From NCBI GenBank assembly GCA_910586615.1, contig CAJUJP010000022.1:1-64000 (forward strand): DNA of 64,000 nucleotides. The letters are read 5' to 3'. Of this stretch, positions 16,532 to 24,680 are shown one piece after another. The notes under the pieces are model-generated. The model saw only the letters and a program-made list of their open reading frames with translations. It searched no databases and had not been told where the DNA came from. Source of the DNA: an uncultured Lachnospiraceae bacterium. GTDB lineage: Bacteria; Bacillota; Clostridia; Lachnospirales; Lachnospiraceae. A program made the translations under genes and the position numbers. The first letter of the stretch is position 1. The number at the start of each line of letters is the position of its first letter.

Positions 16532-18646
16532 TCAATCCCGCTTCATGATTTCACTGATCACAACTAAAAGCATCATCTGCACTACGCCGCCTGCACCGTC
16601 TTCCCATGTGATATGTGTGCCTGTCAGATCTTCTATCTGGGGAATCGCCGCATGGGCAATTTTTTCCCACACCTCTTTATCCACTTTCAGATCATCACCC
16701 GTAAACAGAATCCTCTGGTGCAGCAGGTCATTGTCATAGGACAGGCATCCGCGCACGCCCTGCTCCTGCAGAAGTGCCAGCACCGGCTCCGCATTGATAC
16801 CCACATCCATCAGAAATTCCACACCCAGATTTGATTCATAGCCGGAATCCACTTTTCCCAGGTCTTCCGGCAGCCCGTCATCAAAATAACGGATCACCAG
16901 ATCACCGTACTGCCGCTGTGGATAAATATATTTCTGCGCATCTTCCCGCCGCTTTTCAATCTGAGCCATCACCTCGGCGGCGCTGTGCCCTCTGTCTCCC
17001 AGATCACGTCCAAACTTCCAGTAACACCGCAGCGCCTCATCCGTATCCAGAAAGATCTTCAAGTCCAGCACCTGTCTCATCTGCGGCAGATACAGCGAAT
17101 GCAGGCCGCACATAACGATATAAGGTCTGGGAGCCATCTTTCTCTTACCGGTAAAAGTACCCGTATTATGGTCGTAATCCACTCTTTTTACGGAATTATT
17201 GCCCCGCAGAACCCGCAGATCCTCCGCCTGTCTGTAGAGATAATTGGCCAGAGGGTTCAAATGTGTCATCTCATTCCACTTATCGCTTCCGCGCTCCCAT
17301 TTATGGTCTCCGTCCCCCTCAATATTCAATATATTTTCTTCGGAAAGGAGTTCCCCCAGCATCAAAAGCAGCCTGCTCTTGCCCGCCCCGCTGTCCCCCG
17401 CGATGCCAATGGTAAAAGGACGATTGCGTCTCCGGTAATAAGAATTGCTGTTTACGCCATACAGATACATGGACAGCACCAGAATCAGAAACAAACCGAC
17501 CATCAGCGTAAATACGATATTTTTCACCTCAGGATCGGTAACCTTAAGCCACACAAGGTCCCAGCCCAGAAAAGACAGATCCGTAAAACGGGTGGCATGA
17601 AAACACAAATAATACAACAGATACAACAGATTAAAAAAACCATATACCATGACCATCTTGCCTCTGTTTACAGACAGTCCGGCCAGATAGAGCATAAAAA
17701 AGGGCACCACCCAGATAAACCACGCCGGCATGGCAGGCACAAAGGCCAGAAATACCGAAAATAGCAGTCCCGTCATGCTGATCAACAGATCTCTGTTCAT
17801 CTGGTTGATATGAAAAGCCTGAAAATAAATGAACAGCAGCACCAGCACACACAACAGCAAACGGGCACTTCCGTACTCGATATAAACATTGTCAATCACA
17901 CTCTGCTCTTTGTTAAAAATTACCATATTCACAAAGCCGCTGCCCCAGAAAGGCGCTGCCAGCAAAGCCGTAAACAATACCGGAAGTCCGGTCATTATGA
18001 TCGCCTTCCTGCGCCCTTTTTTCTTGTAAAGATAAAGGAAAAACAACGGCAGCACTACCGCAATGTGAAATTTTGAAGCCAGGGAAAAGGTCAAAAACGC
18101 CACAAACTTCCATTCGCTCCAAATGGTCTGCTCCGACGTCAGTCCCGTCTGTGTCAGATAGTAAATAGCTCCCACCAGAAAGACCGTGGGGATGATATCA
18201 AGCTGTCCGTGCATATAAGAAGAATACAGAACAATGGGCGACATGAAATACAGCACCAGTATATATTTTCTCCTGGATCTGGAAATATGCATCAGATAAT
18301 ACAGGCCCAGCAGATCCATCATAAGCAGTGGAAGCTTAAATAACAGATTCTGTAAAAAAACCGGAAGTGTTCCGCAAAAGTGCAGGAAAACACCGCCCGT
18401 ACATTCTATGAAAAGCATCACCGGCGGATAGGGAAAAGAAGAAAGAAGCTGATGATCATAATAATACTGATACGGATTTTCGCCGCCCAGAAAACATTTC
18501 ACAAAAGGTATGAACATCAGATCCTGGTAATCAGACGAAAAAAATCCCATCAAAAGCAGCTTAAACAGGACTGTCAATATAATGACCGCCCGCAGGATCT
18601 TCTCGTAATTCTTTTCCAAATCCAATGTATCTAACTTCCGCAACAT
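16532..18646 (-). CDS. Polytopic membrane protein fused to a uridine-kinase-like P-loop domain
   Basis: 704 residues. Residues 1-405 contain about 10-11 hydrophobic segments with GT-C character (an early YPPVMLF loop and DIIPTVFLVGAIYY). Residues 414-424 are a Walker A motif, GIAGDSGAGKS, opening a cytosolic domain of about 290 residues like uridine kinase/phosphoribulokinase, with LNIEGDGDHKWERGS, RPYIVMCGLHSLYL and DLKIFLDTDEAL. The reading frame is continuous, so the fusion is real in this sequence. It may phosphorylate a nucleoside or sugar on the inner face while the membrane part handles a lipid-linked sugar; this is inference. No convincing Shine-Dalgarno sequence was seen at this ATG. 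Confidence 0.75.
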   Translation of the reverse strand: MLRKLDTLDLEKNYEKILRAVIILTVLFKLLLMGFFSSDYQDLMFIPFVKCFLGGENPYQYYYDHQLLSSFPYPPVMLFIECTGGVFLHFCGTLPVFLQNLLFKLPLLMMDLLGLYYLMHISRSRRKYILVLYFMSPIVLYSSYMHGQLDIIPTVFLVGAIYYLTQTGLTSEQTIWSEWKFVAFLTFSLASKFHIAVVLPLFFLYLYKKKGRRKAIIMTGLPVLFTALLAAPFWGSGFVNMVIFNKEQSVIDNVYIEYGSARLLLCVLVLLFIYFQAFHINQMNRDLLISMTGLLFSVFLAFVPAMPAWFIWVVPFFMLYLAGLSVNRGKMVMVYGFFNLLYLLYYLCFHATRFTDLSFLGWDLVWLKVTDPEVKNIVFTLMVGLFLILVLSMYLYGVNSNSYYRRRNRPFTIGIAGDSGAGKSRLLLMLGELLSEENILNIEGDGDHKWERGSDKWNEMTHLNPLANYLYRQAEDLRVLRGNNSVKRVDYDHNTGTFTGKRKMAPRPYIVMCGLHSLYLPQMRQVLDLKIFLDTDEALRCYWKFGRDLGDRGHSAAEVMAQIEKRREDAQKYIYPQRQYGDLVIRYFDDGLPEDLGKVDSGYESNLGVEFLMDVGINAEPVLALLQEQGVRGCLSYDNDLLHQRILFTGDDLKVDKEVWEKIAHAAIPQIEDLTGTHITWEDGAGGVVQMMLLVVISEIMKRD

Positions 18647-18728
18647 GAAACTGCCATGCCTCTCTCACACATTTTCTGATGGAACCCAAAATATATGATA
18701 CTCTGCATTCCCTCTATTATCCGCCTCT

Positions 18729-20375
18729 TTACAGCGCGGTCATAATTTCCGTCAATTCCTTAAAATACTGCCACGTCTTCTGATACCCTTCGTAATCTGC
18801 CGGCGTACCCCAGCCCACATAGCGGCGGATATCAAAAATCTTCCCACGATAACCAAGTTCCAGCACATGTTTAGCCGTCTGATCCACATAAAATTCACCA
18901 TTGATCCGGTCATCCTCTGCGATCATCTTTCTTGTAGCCTCCAAAAATACCTTTGCCTTCTTAAACCAGAAGGTAGCCACCACAGCCGGATCTTCCATAG
19001 GTGTATCGGAGATCGCTTTTTTAATGGAAGTATCTGTGATATTTCCTTCATCGTCAGTAATCATCCAACCGTATGCATCGGGATTGGCCAGTACGGCTTC
19101 ATTATGCCTGTAAGTAAAAACAATACAATCGCACTCTTCTGTCAGCCGGTCAAAAACCTCCCTGTCAATATCCATTCCATTGTCGCAGCCCGCGATCAGC
19201 AGCGGCTCTTCCGGATCCAGCAGATCCTCCGCCAGCATACAGGTGCAGGCCTGCCCCTCCGTCAGATGGTCCACCGTAATAAAAGATGCCTGAGGATAAT
19301 AACCGCGGATCGCGTCCTCCACGCCGTCTTCCTTATGAAAAGTCCTGTCCACATAGATTACATTGCTGCCGTCCGCCGCCACACCCGGCAGATCCGCGGT
19401 AGCGCATACTACCATGGGCTTCTCCTGTCCGGTATTTCTGTCTATGGTCATAATAGCCGGCTTATGTACCCGATAACCCGCATCCGCAAACCGCTGTCCG
19501 GCGCCTGCCATGGGAATCAAGATCTTACCGGCTTCCTTATGAGATCCCGTCTGTCCATCGCTGCACTTATCCTCTTTTGCACCCCTTGCCAGGAATAAAT
19601 CCGTCCAGTAGACAAACTCCTTCATATCCTCCGGCGTGCCCCACTGACAGAAATATTTCACATCCGCAGGCACCCAGACTTTCAACCCGTCACGCACCAT
19701 GAAATTATAGGGAAGAGAAGCATAAAATTCTCCGTTGATGGCACACTCTTCATGCTCCGTCAGGATCTGACAGTATTTTTCCATGACATCGCCGTTCTTA
19801 AAATAATAAACGCCAGGAGAATGTTTCGCTTTCGTCTTGTCCTTTTCAAAAGAATATTTTTCCCGAATCTCAACGAGATCATCCTGTTCGTCCGTCAGGC
19901 AGGAAGCATAATAATTTTTCTCCGGCAGGAGATTGGGATGAAATCCCGTATAACAGGGAACTGCACCGTCACAATTCCTCCGCTTCGCTTCTCCAGCAAA
20001 CGCATTATAATCCCAATCCATATAAAAATCACAGTAATTAATGATACATCCGTCCTGCGTATCCACTTCATTTTGCCCGCACAGCATCCGGTAGGCCCGG
20101 AGCACATCATACACCGGTCCTTTTTTCACCCAGTCCTCAATAGACACCACTTTCGCCCCCGGTGCCAGATCAAGAAGCCTGCCCTGCATGGAAGGATCCT
20201 TTCGCAGATGTTCCCCGCGGCAGACAAAGATAAACTGTACGTCCGCGGGATACATGCCCTTTACAATCCATTCTATGATCGGTCTGCCCATTACCCTGAT
20301 AAAAGGTTTTAAGTCCTGATAACCTGCTGCCACAAAGCGGGATCCATATCCCGTCATCGGAATGATCACGTTCAT
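18729..20375 (-). CDS. Tandem sugar nucleotidyltransferase (two NTP_transferase domains)
   Basis: 548 residues made of two homologous halves. Each starts with a nucleotide-binding motif: IPMTGYGSRFVAAG followed by LKPF at residues 4-25, and IPMAGAGQRFADAG followed by HKPA from about residue 285. Each half also carries a later GEFY/WGTP pair (INGEFYASLP and CQWGTPED; INGEFYVDQT and GWGTPADY). Two different activated sugars, or one catalytic and one regulatory half, are possible. GGAAAGGA precedes the ATG. It follows the class II aldolase gene by 29 bases. Confidence 0.85.
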   Translation of the reverse strand: MNVIIPMTGYGSRFVAAGYQDLKPFIRVMGRPIIEWIVKGMYPADVQFIFVCRGEHLRKDPSMQGRLLDLAPGAKVVSIEDWVKKGPVYDVLRAYRMLCGQNEVDTQDGCIINYCDFYMDWDYNAFAGEAKRRNCDGAVPCYTGFHPNLLPEKNYYASCLTDEQDDLVEIREKYSFEKDKTKAKHSPGVYYFKNGDVMEKYCQILTEHEECAINGEFYASLPYNFMVRDGLKVWVPADVKYFCQWGTPEDMKEFVYWTDLFLARGAKEDKCSDGQTGSHKEAGKILIPMAGAGQRFADAGYRVHKPAIMTIDRNTGQEKPMVVCATADLPGVAADGSNVIYVDRTFHKEDGVEDAIRGYYPQASFITVDHLTEGQACTCMLAEDLLDPEEPLLIAGCDNGMDIDREVFDRLTEECDCIVFTYRHNEAVLANPDAYGWMITDDEGNITDTSIKKAISDTPMEDPAVVATFWFKKAKVFLEATRKMIAEDDRINGEFYVDQTAKHVLELGYRGKIFDIRRYVGWGTPADYEGYQKTWQYFKELTEIMTAL

Positions 20376-20404
20376 ATCTTTTTTATCCTTTCCATTTTGA
20401 ATTG

Positions 20405-21475
20405 TTAAGCCTTCTGCCTGCGGTACCTCTCTGCATCCCAGTTGAGCAGTTCTTCTTTCTGGGCATCGTTTAAAAGATTCATTTTGTGCCCCTCATTGCC
20501 GCACTGTACCCTGGCCGCAAAACTCATCACATTCTCAATCTCCTGTGCCTTCTTAACGCTCTCCGCCAGAATATAAAAATTCCCCTCATGATACACCAGT
20601 GCAGGAATCCCGTACTGTTCTATAAAATCCAAAATATCCTGCTGCGTATATTCCTTCTTTAACCACAGTAATTTCTTATTGGCGTAAACCACACAATCCG
20701 GACAGAAAGCATGTTCCCACAATCCCTTTTCCACCAGTTTACTGCCGGCATATTCCCGGGACAGATACTTATTCTCGGACAGATAAACAAGATTACCCCG
20801 AAGCAGTTCGATCTGCTGTATGGTCTGATCCAGCATCGTGGCCTGACGGTATGCGCTGTCATCCATTCCCAGATACCGGGCAATGGTCTCCAAAACCTGT
20901 TCCGTCTTCCGAATCACTTCGTCGCCGTCATCACCGCTCACCACCAGACCGTGATTGGAAAGAAAAATCACCGAACCCTCCGCACCTTTAGCCTGCTGCT
21001 CCCGGAACAGTTTATAATATGTCTCCGCCAGCGCCGCACCCGGCTTCCGGTATGGAACAAACACAGCCTTCGGAAAAAGAGTCCTGAGAGTTTCCGTTCC
21101 CTCCTCTCTGGCTGTCAGAATATTTACCAGTGCAGGATGAGAATGCAGCGTGTATCTTCCTGTGACCGCATGTAAAAAAGTCTCAATGGAGGCCCGGCCG
21201 CCCTCGATCTGTGCATCTTTCAAAAGCTCTTTGCCGATTTCTTCTGTAAAAACGTCTTCTTTTGCAGGCTCCACATGCTCTTTGAAATAATCCACAATTT
21301 TTCTGTAATCAACTTTAGAATATCCGCTCTGCTCCTTCACGTCCGCAAGCTGAACGCCGGAGCTTTTCACCAGCATAATATGATCATCCAGCTTTACAGA
21401 AGTATTGCCGCCGCCTGCCTGCGCCAGATCATTACGCATCCCTGCATATCTCGAAATTTTGATAAAATCCTGCAT
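20405..21475 (-). CDS. Class II aldolase/adducin-domain protein
   Basis: About 356 residues. The aldolase II fold is shown by AGGGNTSVKL near residue 18, the metal-binding HSHPAL near residue 110 and SNHGLVVSG near 172, giving the His set for a Zn(II) site. A further 120 residues follow, longer than fuculose-phosphate aldolases and resembling the first half of rhamnulose-phosphate aldolase/dehydrogenase fusions. It is the first gene of the operon and may make or cleave a sugar phosphate precursor. GGAAAGGA before the ATG at 21475 supports this start over an upstream in-frame codon at 21559. Confidence 0.82.
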   Translation of the reverse strand: MQDFIKISRYAGMRNDLAQAGGGNTSVKLDDHIMLVKSSGVQLADVKEQSGYSKVDYRKIVDYFKEHVEPAKEDVFTEEIGKELLKDAQIEGGRASIETFLHAVTGRYTLHSHPALVNILTAREEGTETLRTLFPKAVFVPYRKPGAALAETYYKLFREQQAKGAEGSVIFLSNHGLVVSGDDGDEVIRKTEQVLETIARYLGMDDSAYRQATMLDQTIQQIELLRGNLVYLSENKYLSREYAGSKLVEKGLWEHAFCPDCVVYANKKLLWLKKEYTQQDILDFIEQYGIPALVYHEGNFYILAESVKKAQEIENVMSFAARVQCGNEGHKMNLLNDAQKEELLNWDAERYRRQKA

Positions 21476-21671
21476 GATACAATATCCTTTCCAACTACAA
21501 TTCACGGTTATACCCCAGCCGCCATATTCCGGGCCGTTTCCATGTAAACCAGGAAACACTTTTTGCTTAATGAATACTTAATTTTTGTGGTTTCGTCTAT
21601 TCTATCATATTTCTGTATATATTTCTATTTATTAAAATAAAAACGGTATGTGGTGATCCCCAAAGACCACC

Positions 21672-21720
21672 AAAAAAGACATCTCCCACAACAGACTGTA
21701 TCTGATGTGCCGAGATGTCT
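21672..21720 (-). terminator. Intrinsic terminator downstream of pullulanase
   Basis: AGACATCTC at 21677-21685 and GAGATGTCT at 21712-21720 form a 9-bp stem; on the minus strand a run of T (21672-21677) follows. It lies 48 bases past the pullulanase stop. The rest of the 292-base gap up to the aldolase start holds only an AT-rich probable promoter zone. Confidence 0.85.
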
Positions 21721-21767
21721 CTCTATCTTATGTAAGAATTTTATAATTCAATCACTGCCGGCCTGTG

Positions 21768-24518
21768 TTATTCTTTCTTCTTCCGCCGGCTCACAGCAAA
21801 ACCACCGCCGCAGACAACCACTGCCACAATGACAATGACCAGAACTGTCCTGTTATATCCGCCGCTGTTATCTTCTGTTTCCTGCACCCCTTCTCCTGCC
21901 TGCTCCACATCTGCAGCTTTTTCGGATTCTGCCCCCTGAGAACTTTCTTTTACCAGTGCCATGGCGGAAACCGGCGCTACCGTCAGGCTGCCTCCCGACA
22001 CTGTTTCCAGTACTTCCGTACCCGCTTTTTCTCCATTGATGCAGACATTCCAGCTTCCCTCAGGAAGAGTCACAGTGGTTTCGCTCTCATTTGCATTGAA
22101 AACAAGGAACAATTCATCTGCCGTTTCATTTTCCTGACCGCCCTTGATATCAAAGGCAAGTACATTTGCATCCAGCCCGTCCACAGGAGTCACATATACC
22201 GCCACGTCTTCCGCTTTGCTCAGACGAAGCGCACCGTGGGCTTTCCGGAACGCAATCAGACCTTTATAATACTCAAACACCTGTGCATAAGCCTCATCTT
22301 CCAAATCGCTCCATTTCAGGCAGTTGATCTGATCGCCGGAAGAGTAACTGTTGGAATCAAAGGTTCCGTCCTCTCTCTGCTTTGTGCGCAGCATCTCTTC
22401 TCCCGCCTGCAGAAAAGGCGTTCCCTGTGCAGTCATATAAACCGCCGCGGCAAGATTGTTCATTTTCACCAGATCCTCTCTGGATGCCTCCGGCCTTGCA
22501 GTCTGTAAATGATCGAATAAGGTCAGATTATCGTGACAGGACGCGTAGTTGATCGTCTGGGATGGACTGCTGCACCATTTATCCGCACCCAGATAGCAGT
22601 CTGTGATGGTTTCTTCCATTCCTGTCTTGCCGGACGCAAAGCCTTTATCCAGATCATCAAAAACGCTCCCTTTCAAACCGTCCCGGATGGTATCGTTAAA
22701 ATATGCAAATTCCGGCGTGTAAGAGGAATTCACCTGGGTCGCCAGCGTATATCCTTCCTTCGTGACCGCCGTCTCCATGGTCCAGCCTTCCCCGTAAAAG
22801 ATCACATTGGGATGATCTTTGTGCACTTCCGTTACAATCTCGTTTACAGTATCCGTATCCAGAAGCCCCACCAGGTCAAAACGGAATCCGTCAATATGGT
22901 ATTCATCCGCCCAATAAGAAACGGAATCCACGATATATTTTTTCACCATGGAACGCTCTGACGCGGTATCATTTCCACAGCCGGAACCGTTGGAATAACC
23001 GCCGCTTGCATCAATTCTTGAAAAATAATCAGGCACAATCTTATTAAAACAGAAAGAGGAGGCATTATACACATGATTGTAGACCACATCCATCACCACG
23101 CTGATGTCATTGTCATGAAGCGCCTTCACCGCCTGCTTCAACTCTTTCACACGCACTTCACCGTTATACGGATCAGTGGAATAAGAGCCTTCAGGAACAT
23201 TGTAATTCACCGGATCATAACCCCAGTTAAAAAGACTCTCCACTGTATGAGTCTCATCCACAGAACCGAAATCATAGATGGGCAGCAGATGCAGATGGGT
23301 TACGCCCAGTTCCTTGATGTGATCCAGTCCGGTTGCGATACCGGAGGCCGTCTTTGTCCCGGTTTCCGTAAGTCCCAGGAATTTTCCCTTATTCTCAATA
23401 CCGGAATCTGCACCCACAGAAAGATCCCGTACATGAAGTTCATAAATCACCGCGTCGTTGATCTTGTTTCCGGCATGTGGATCAACGTCATTTTCCCAAC
23501 CTTCCGGGTCTGTTCCGTCCAGATCAATAACCATGGCGCGCTCACCGTTAACGCCTGTGGTACGCGCATAGGGATCACATGCTTCCCTCTCCACACCGTC
23601 TATCACAACAGAATACGTATAATAAACGCCGTTTAAGTCGCCATCCTTCGATAGGGTCCAGGTTCCCTTTACATCCGGTGTCATTTCGAGGGATTCCATC
23701 AGATCTTTCACATATCCTTTACCCGACTCATACAGATTCACTTTCACTGATTCCGCCGTAGGTGCCCAGACACGGAAGGTCGTTGCGTTTTTGCTCCATA
23801 CTGCGCCAAGATCATCCTCCGTATAAGTATATTCCGCCTCAAACTCCGGCGTAGAATAAACGCTTGGTATATAAATGTCATAAGCTGTCCCTTCAAAAGT
23901 CACCGTGTAACTTTTAGAAGCATCCAGTTCTTCCGCCAGCACCAGTGTATAGGCAAAATCCTTTTCCGCCTCCACACTCGTAACTTCCACTTTGCCTTCC
24001 TTGTCCGCAACGGTAAATACTCCCTCAGGACTGCCCTCAAGTTCTCCCGTCATTGTGACTGTGACGGTGCTGTCATTGTTGTAAGTGGCAGTTTTAAGCC
24101 TGACACCTGTCACCACATCATCGGCATACTCTGTCGTATAACCTTCCTGACCGGATTCTACATAAATATGTACCGTACCGGAAATTACCTCCGACACATC
24201 AATGAACTGATCCCCGTCAAAATCTTTTGTCCAGTCCGCCGTGCGGATGATAAATCCGATCCTCGTGATGCCGGGCGTAACCTCCTTCGTGGCCACCATT
24301 TCCCCGTCCTCTTCCGCAAAAGGGAAACCGCCGCCCTCTCCGCCTTCTTCCCACATCCAGACATCCCAGCCGCTGTAGTTGTCATCTCCTCTGTGGTAAT
24401 GCAGCTTGATCGTAATACCCTCTGCCGCATGTACCGTTATTGCATCCAGCATCATGCTCACAAAAGGTACGGCAAACAGCATCACTGCCATCATAAACGC
24501 ACTGATCCTTCTTCTCAT
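21768..24518 (-). CDS. pulA: Membrane-anchored type I pullulanase (GH13)
   Basis: About 916 residues. An N-terminal signal peptide ends near VHAAEG. Residues 35-130 look like a CBM41 starch-binding domain (YHRGDDNYSGWDVWMWE), followed by an Ig-like part and a CBM48 near 235 (FRVWAPTAESV). The GH13 barrel carries FNWGYDPVNYNVPEGSY, the nucleophile Asp near 548 in DGFRFDLVG, the acid/base Glu near 577 in YGEGWT and SCHDN. A C-terminal TM segment and RRKKKE tail anchor it outside the cell. It cuts alpha-1,6 bonds in pullulan and starch branches. AAGGAGG overlaps an upstream ATG (24524) and is well spaced for 24518. Confidence 0.95.
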   Translation of the reverse strand: MRRRISAFMMAVMLFAVPFVSMMLDAITVHAAEGITIKLHYHRGDDNYSGWDVWMWEEGGEGGGFPFAEEDGEMVATKEVTPGITRIGFIIRTADWTKDFDGDQFIDVSEVISGTVHIYVESGQEGYTTEYADDVVTGVRLKTATYNNDSTVTVTMTGELEGSPEGVFTVADKEGKVEVTSVEAEKDFAYTLVLAEELDASKSYTVTFEGTAYDIYIPSVYSTPEFEAEYTYTEDDLGAVWSKNATTFRVWAPTAESVKVNLYESGKGYVKDLMESLEMTPDVKGTWTLSKDGDLNGVYYTYSVVIDGVEREACDPYARTTGVNGERAMVIDLDGTDPEGWENDVDPHAGNKINDAVIYELHVRDLSVGADSGIENKGKFLGLTETGTKTASGIATGLDHIKELGVTHLHLLPIYDFGSVDETHTVESLFNWGYDPVNYNVPEGSYSTDPYNGEVRVKELKQAVKALHDNDISVVMDVVYNHVYNASSFCFNKIVPDYFSRIDASGGYSNGSGCGNDTASERSMVKKYIVDSVSYWADEYHIDGFRFDLVGLLDTDTVNEIVTEVHKDHPNVIFYGEGWTMETAVTKEGYTLATQVNSSYTPEFAYFNDTIRDGLKGSVFDDLDKGFASGKTGMEETITDCYLGADKWCSSPSQTINYASCHDNLTLFDHLQTARPEASREDLVKMNNLAAAVYMTAQGTPFLQAGEEMLRTKQREDGTFDSNSYSSGDQINCLKWSDLEDEAYAQVFEYYKGLIAFRKAHGALRLSKAEDVAVYVTPVDGLDANVLAFDIKGGQENETADELFLVFNANESETTVTLPEGSWNVCINGEKAGTEVLETVSGGSLTVAPVSAMALVKESSQGAESEKAADVEQAGEGVQETEDNSGGYNRTVLVIVIVAVVVCGGGFAVSRRKKKE

Positions 24519-24651
24519 TTTCATCCTCCTTCTGCATGTTATACACTGTTATTGTATATTTCGTATTTATATGTTATTAATATATTTACGAAACTATACG
24601 AAATTATTTGTATTATAGCATGTCAAAAGTGATATGAGAAGAAGAAATATT

Positions 24652-24680
24652 GAAAAAGGACACCTGTTTTCAGGCATCCT
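24652..24680 (-). terminator. Terminator overlapping the alpha-galactosidase stop codon
   Basis: On the minus strand a 10-bp stem (two G-T pairs) closes a four-A loop and is followed by five T at 24656-24652. The stop codon lies at the base of the loop, so the hairpin overlaps the coding end. Confidence 0.75.

Noticed and set aside
16985..17764. 259-codon plus-strand frame opposite the kinase-fusion gene
   Set aside because: Antisense shadow of a clear protein; composition is typical of reverse reading of a GC-richer gene.
18867..19598. 243-codon plus-strand frame opposite the nucleotidyltransferase gene
   Set aside because: No start signal, no domain, fully antisense.
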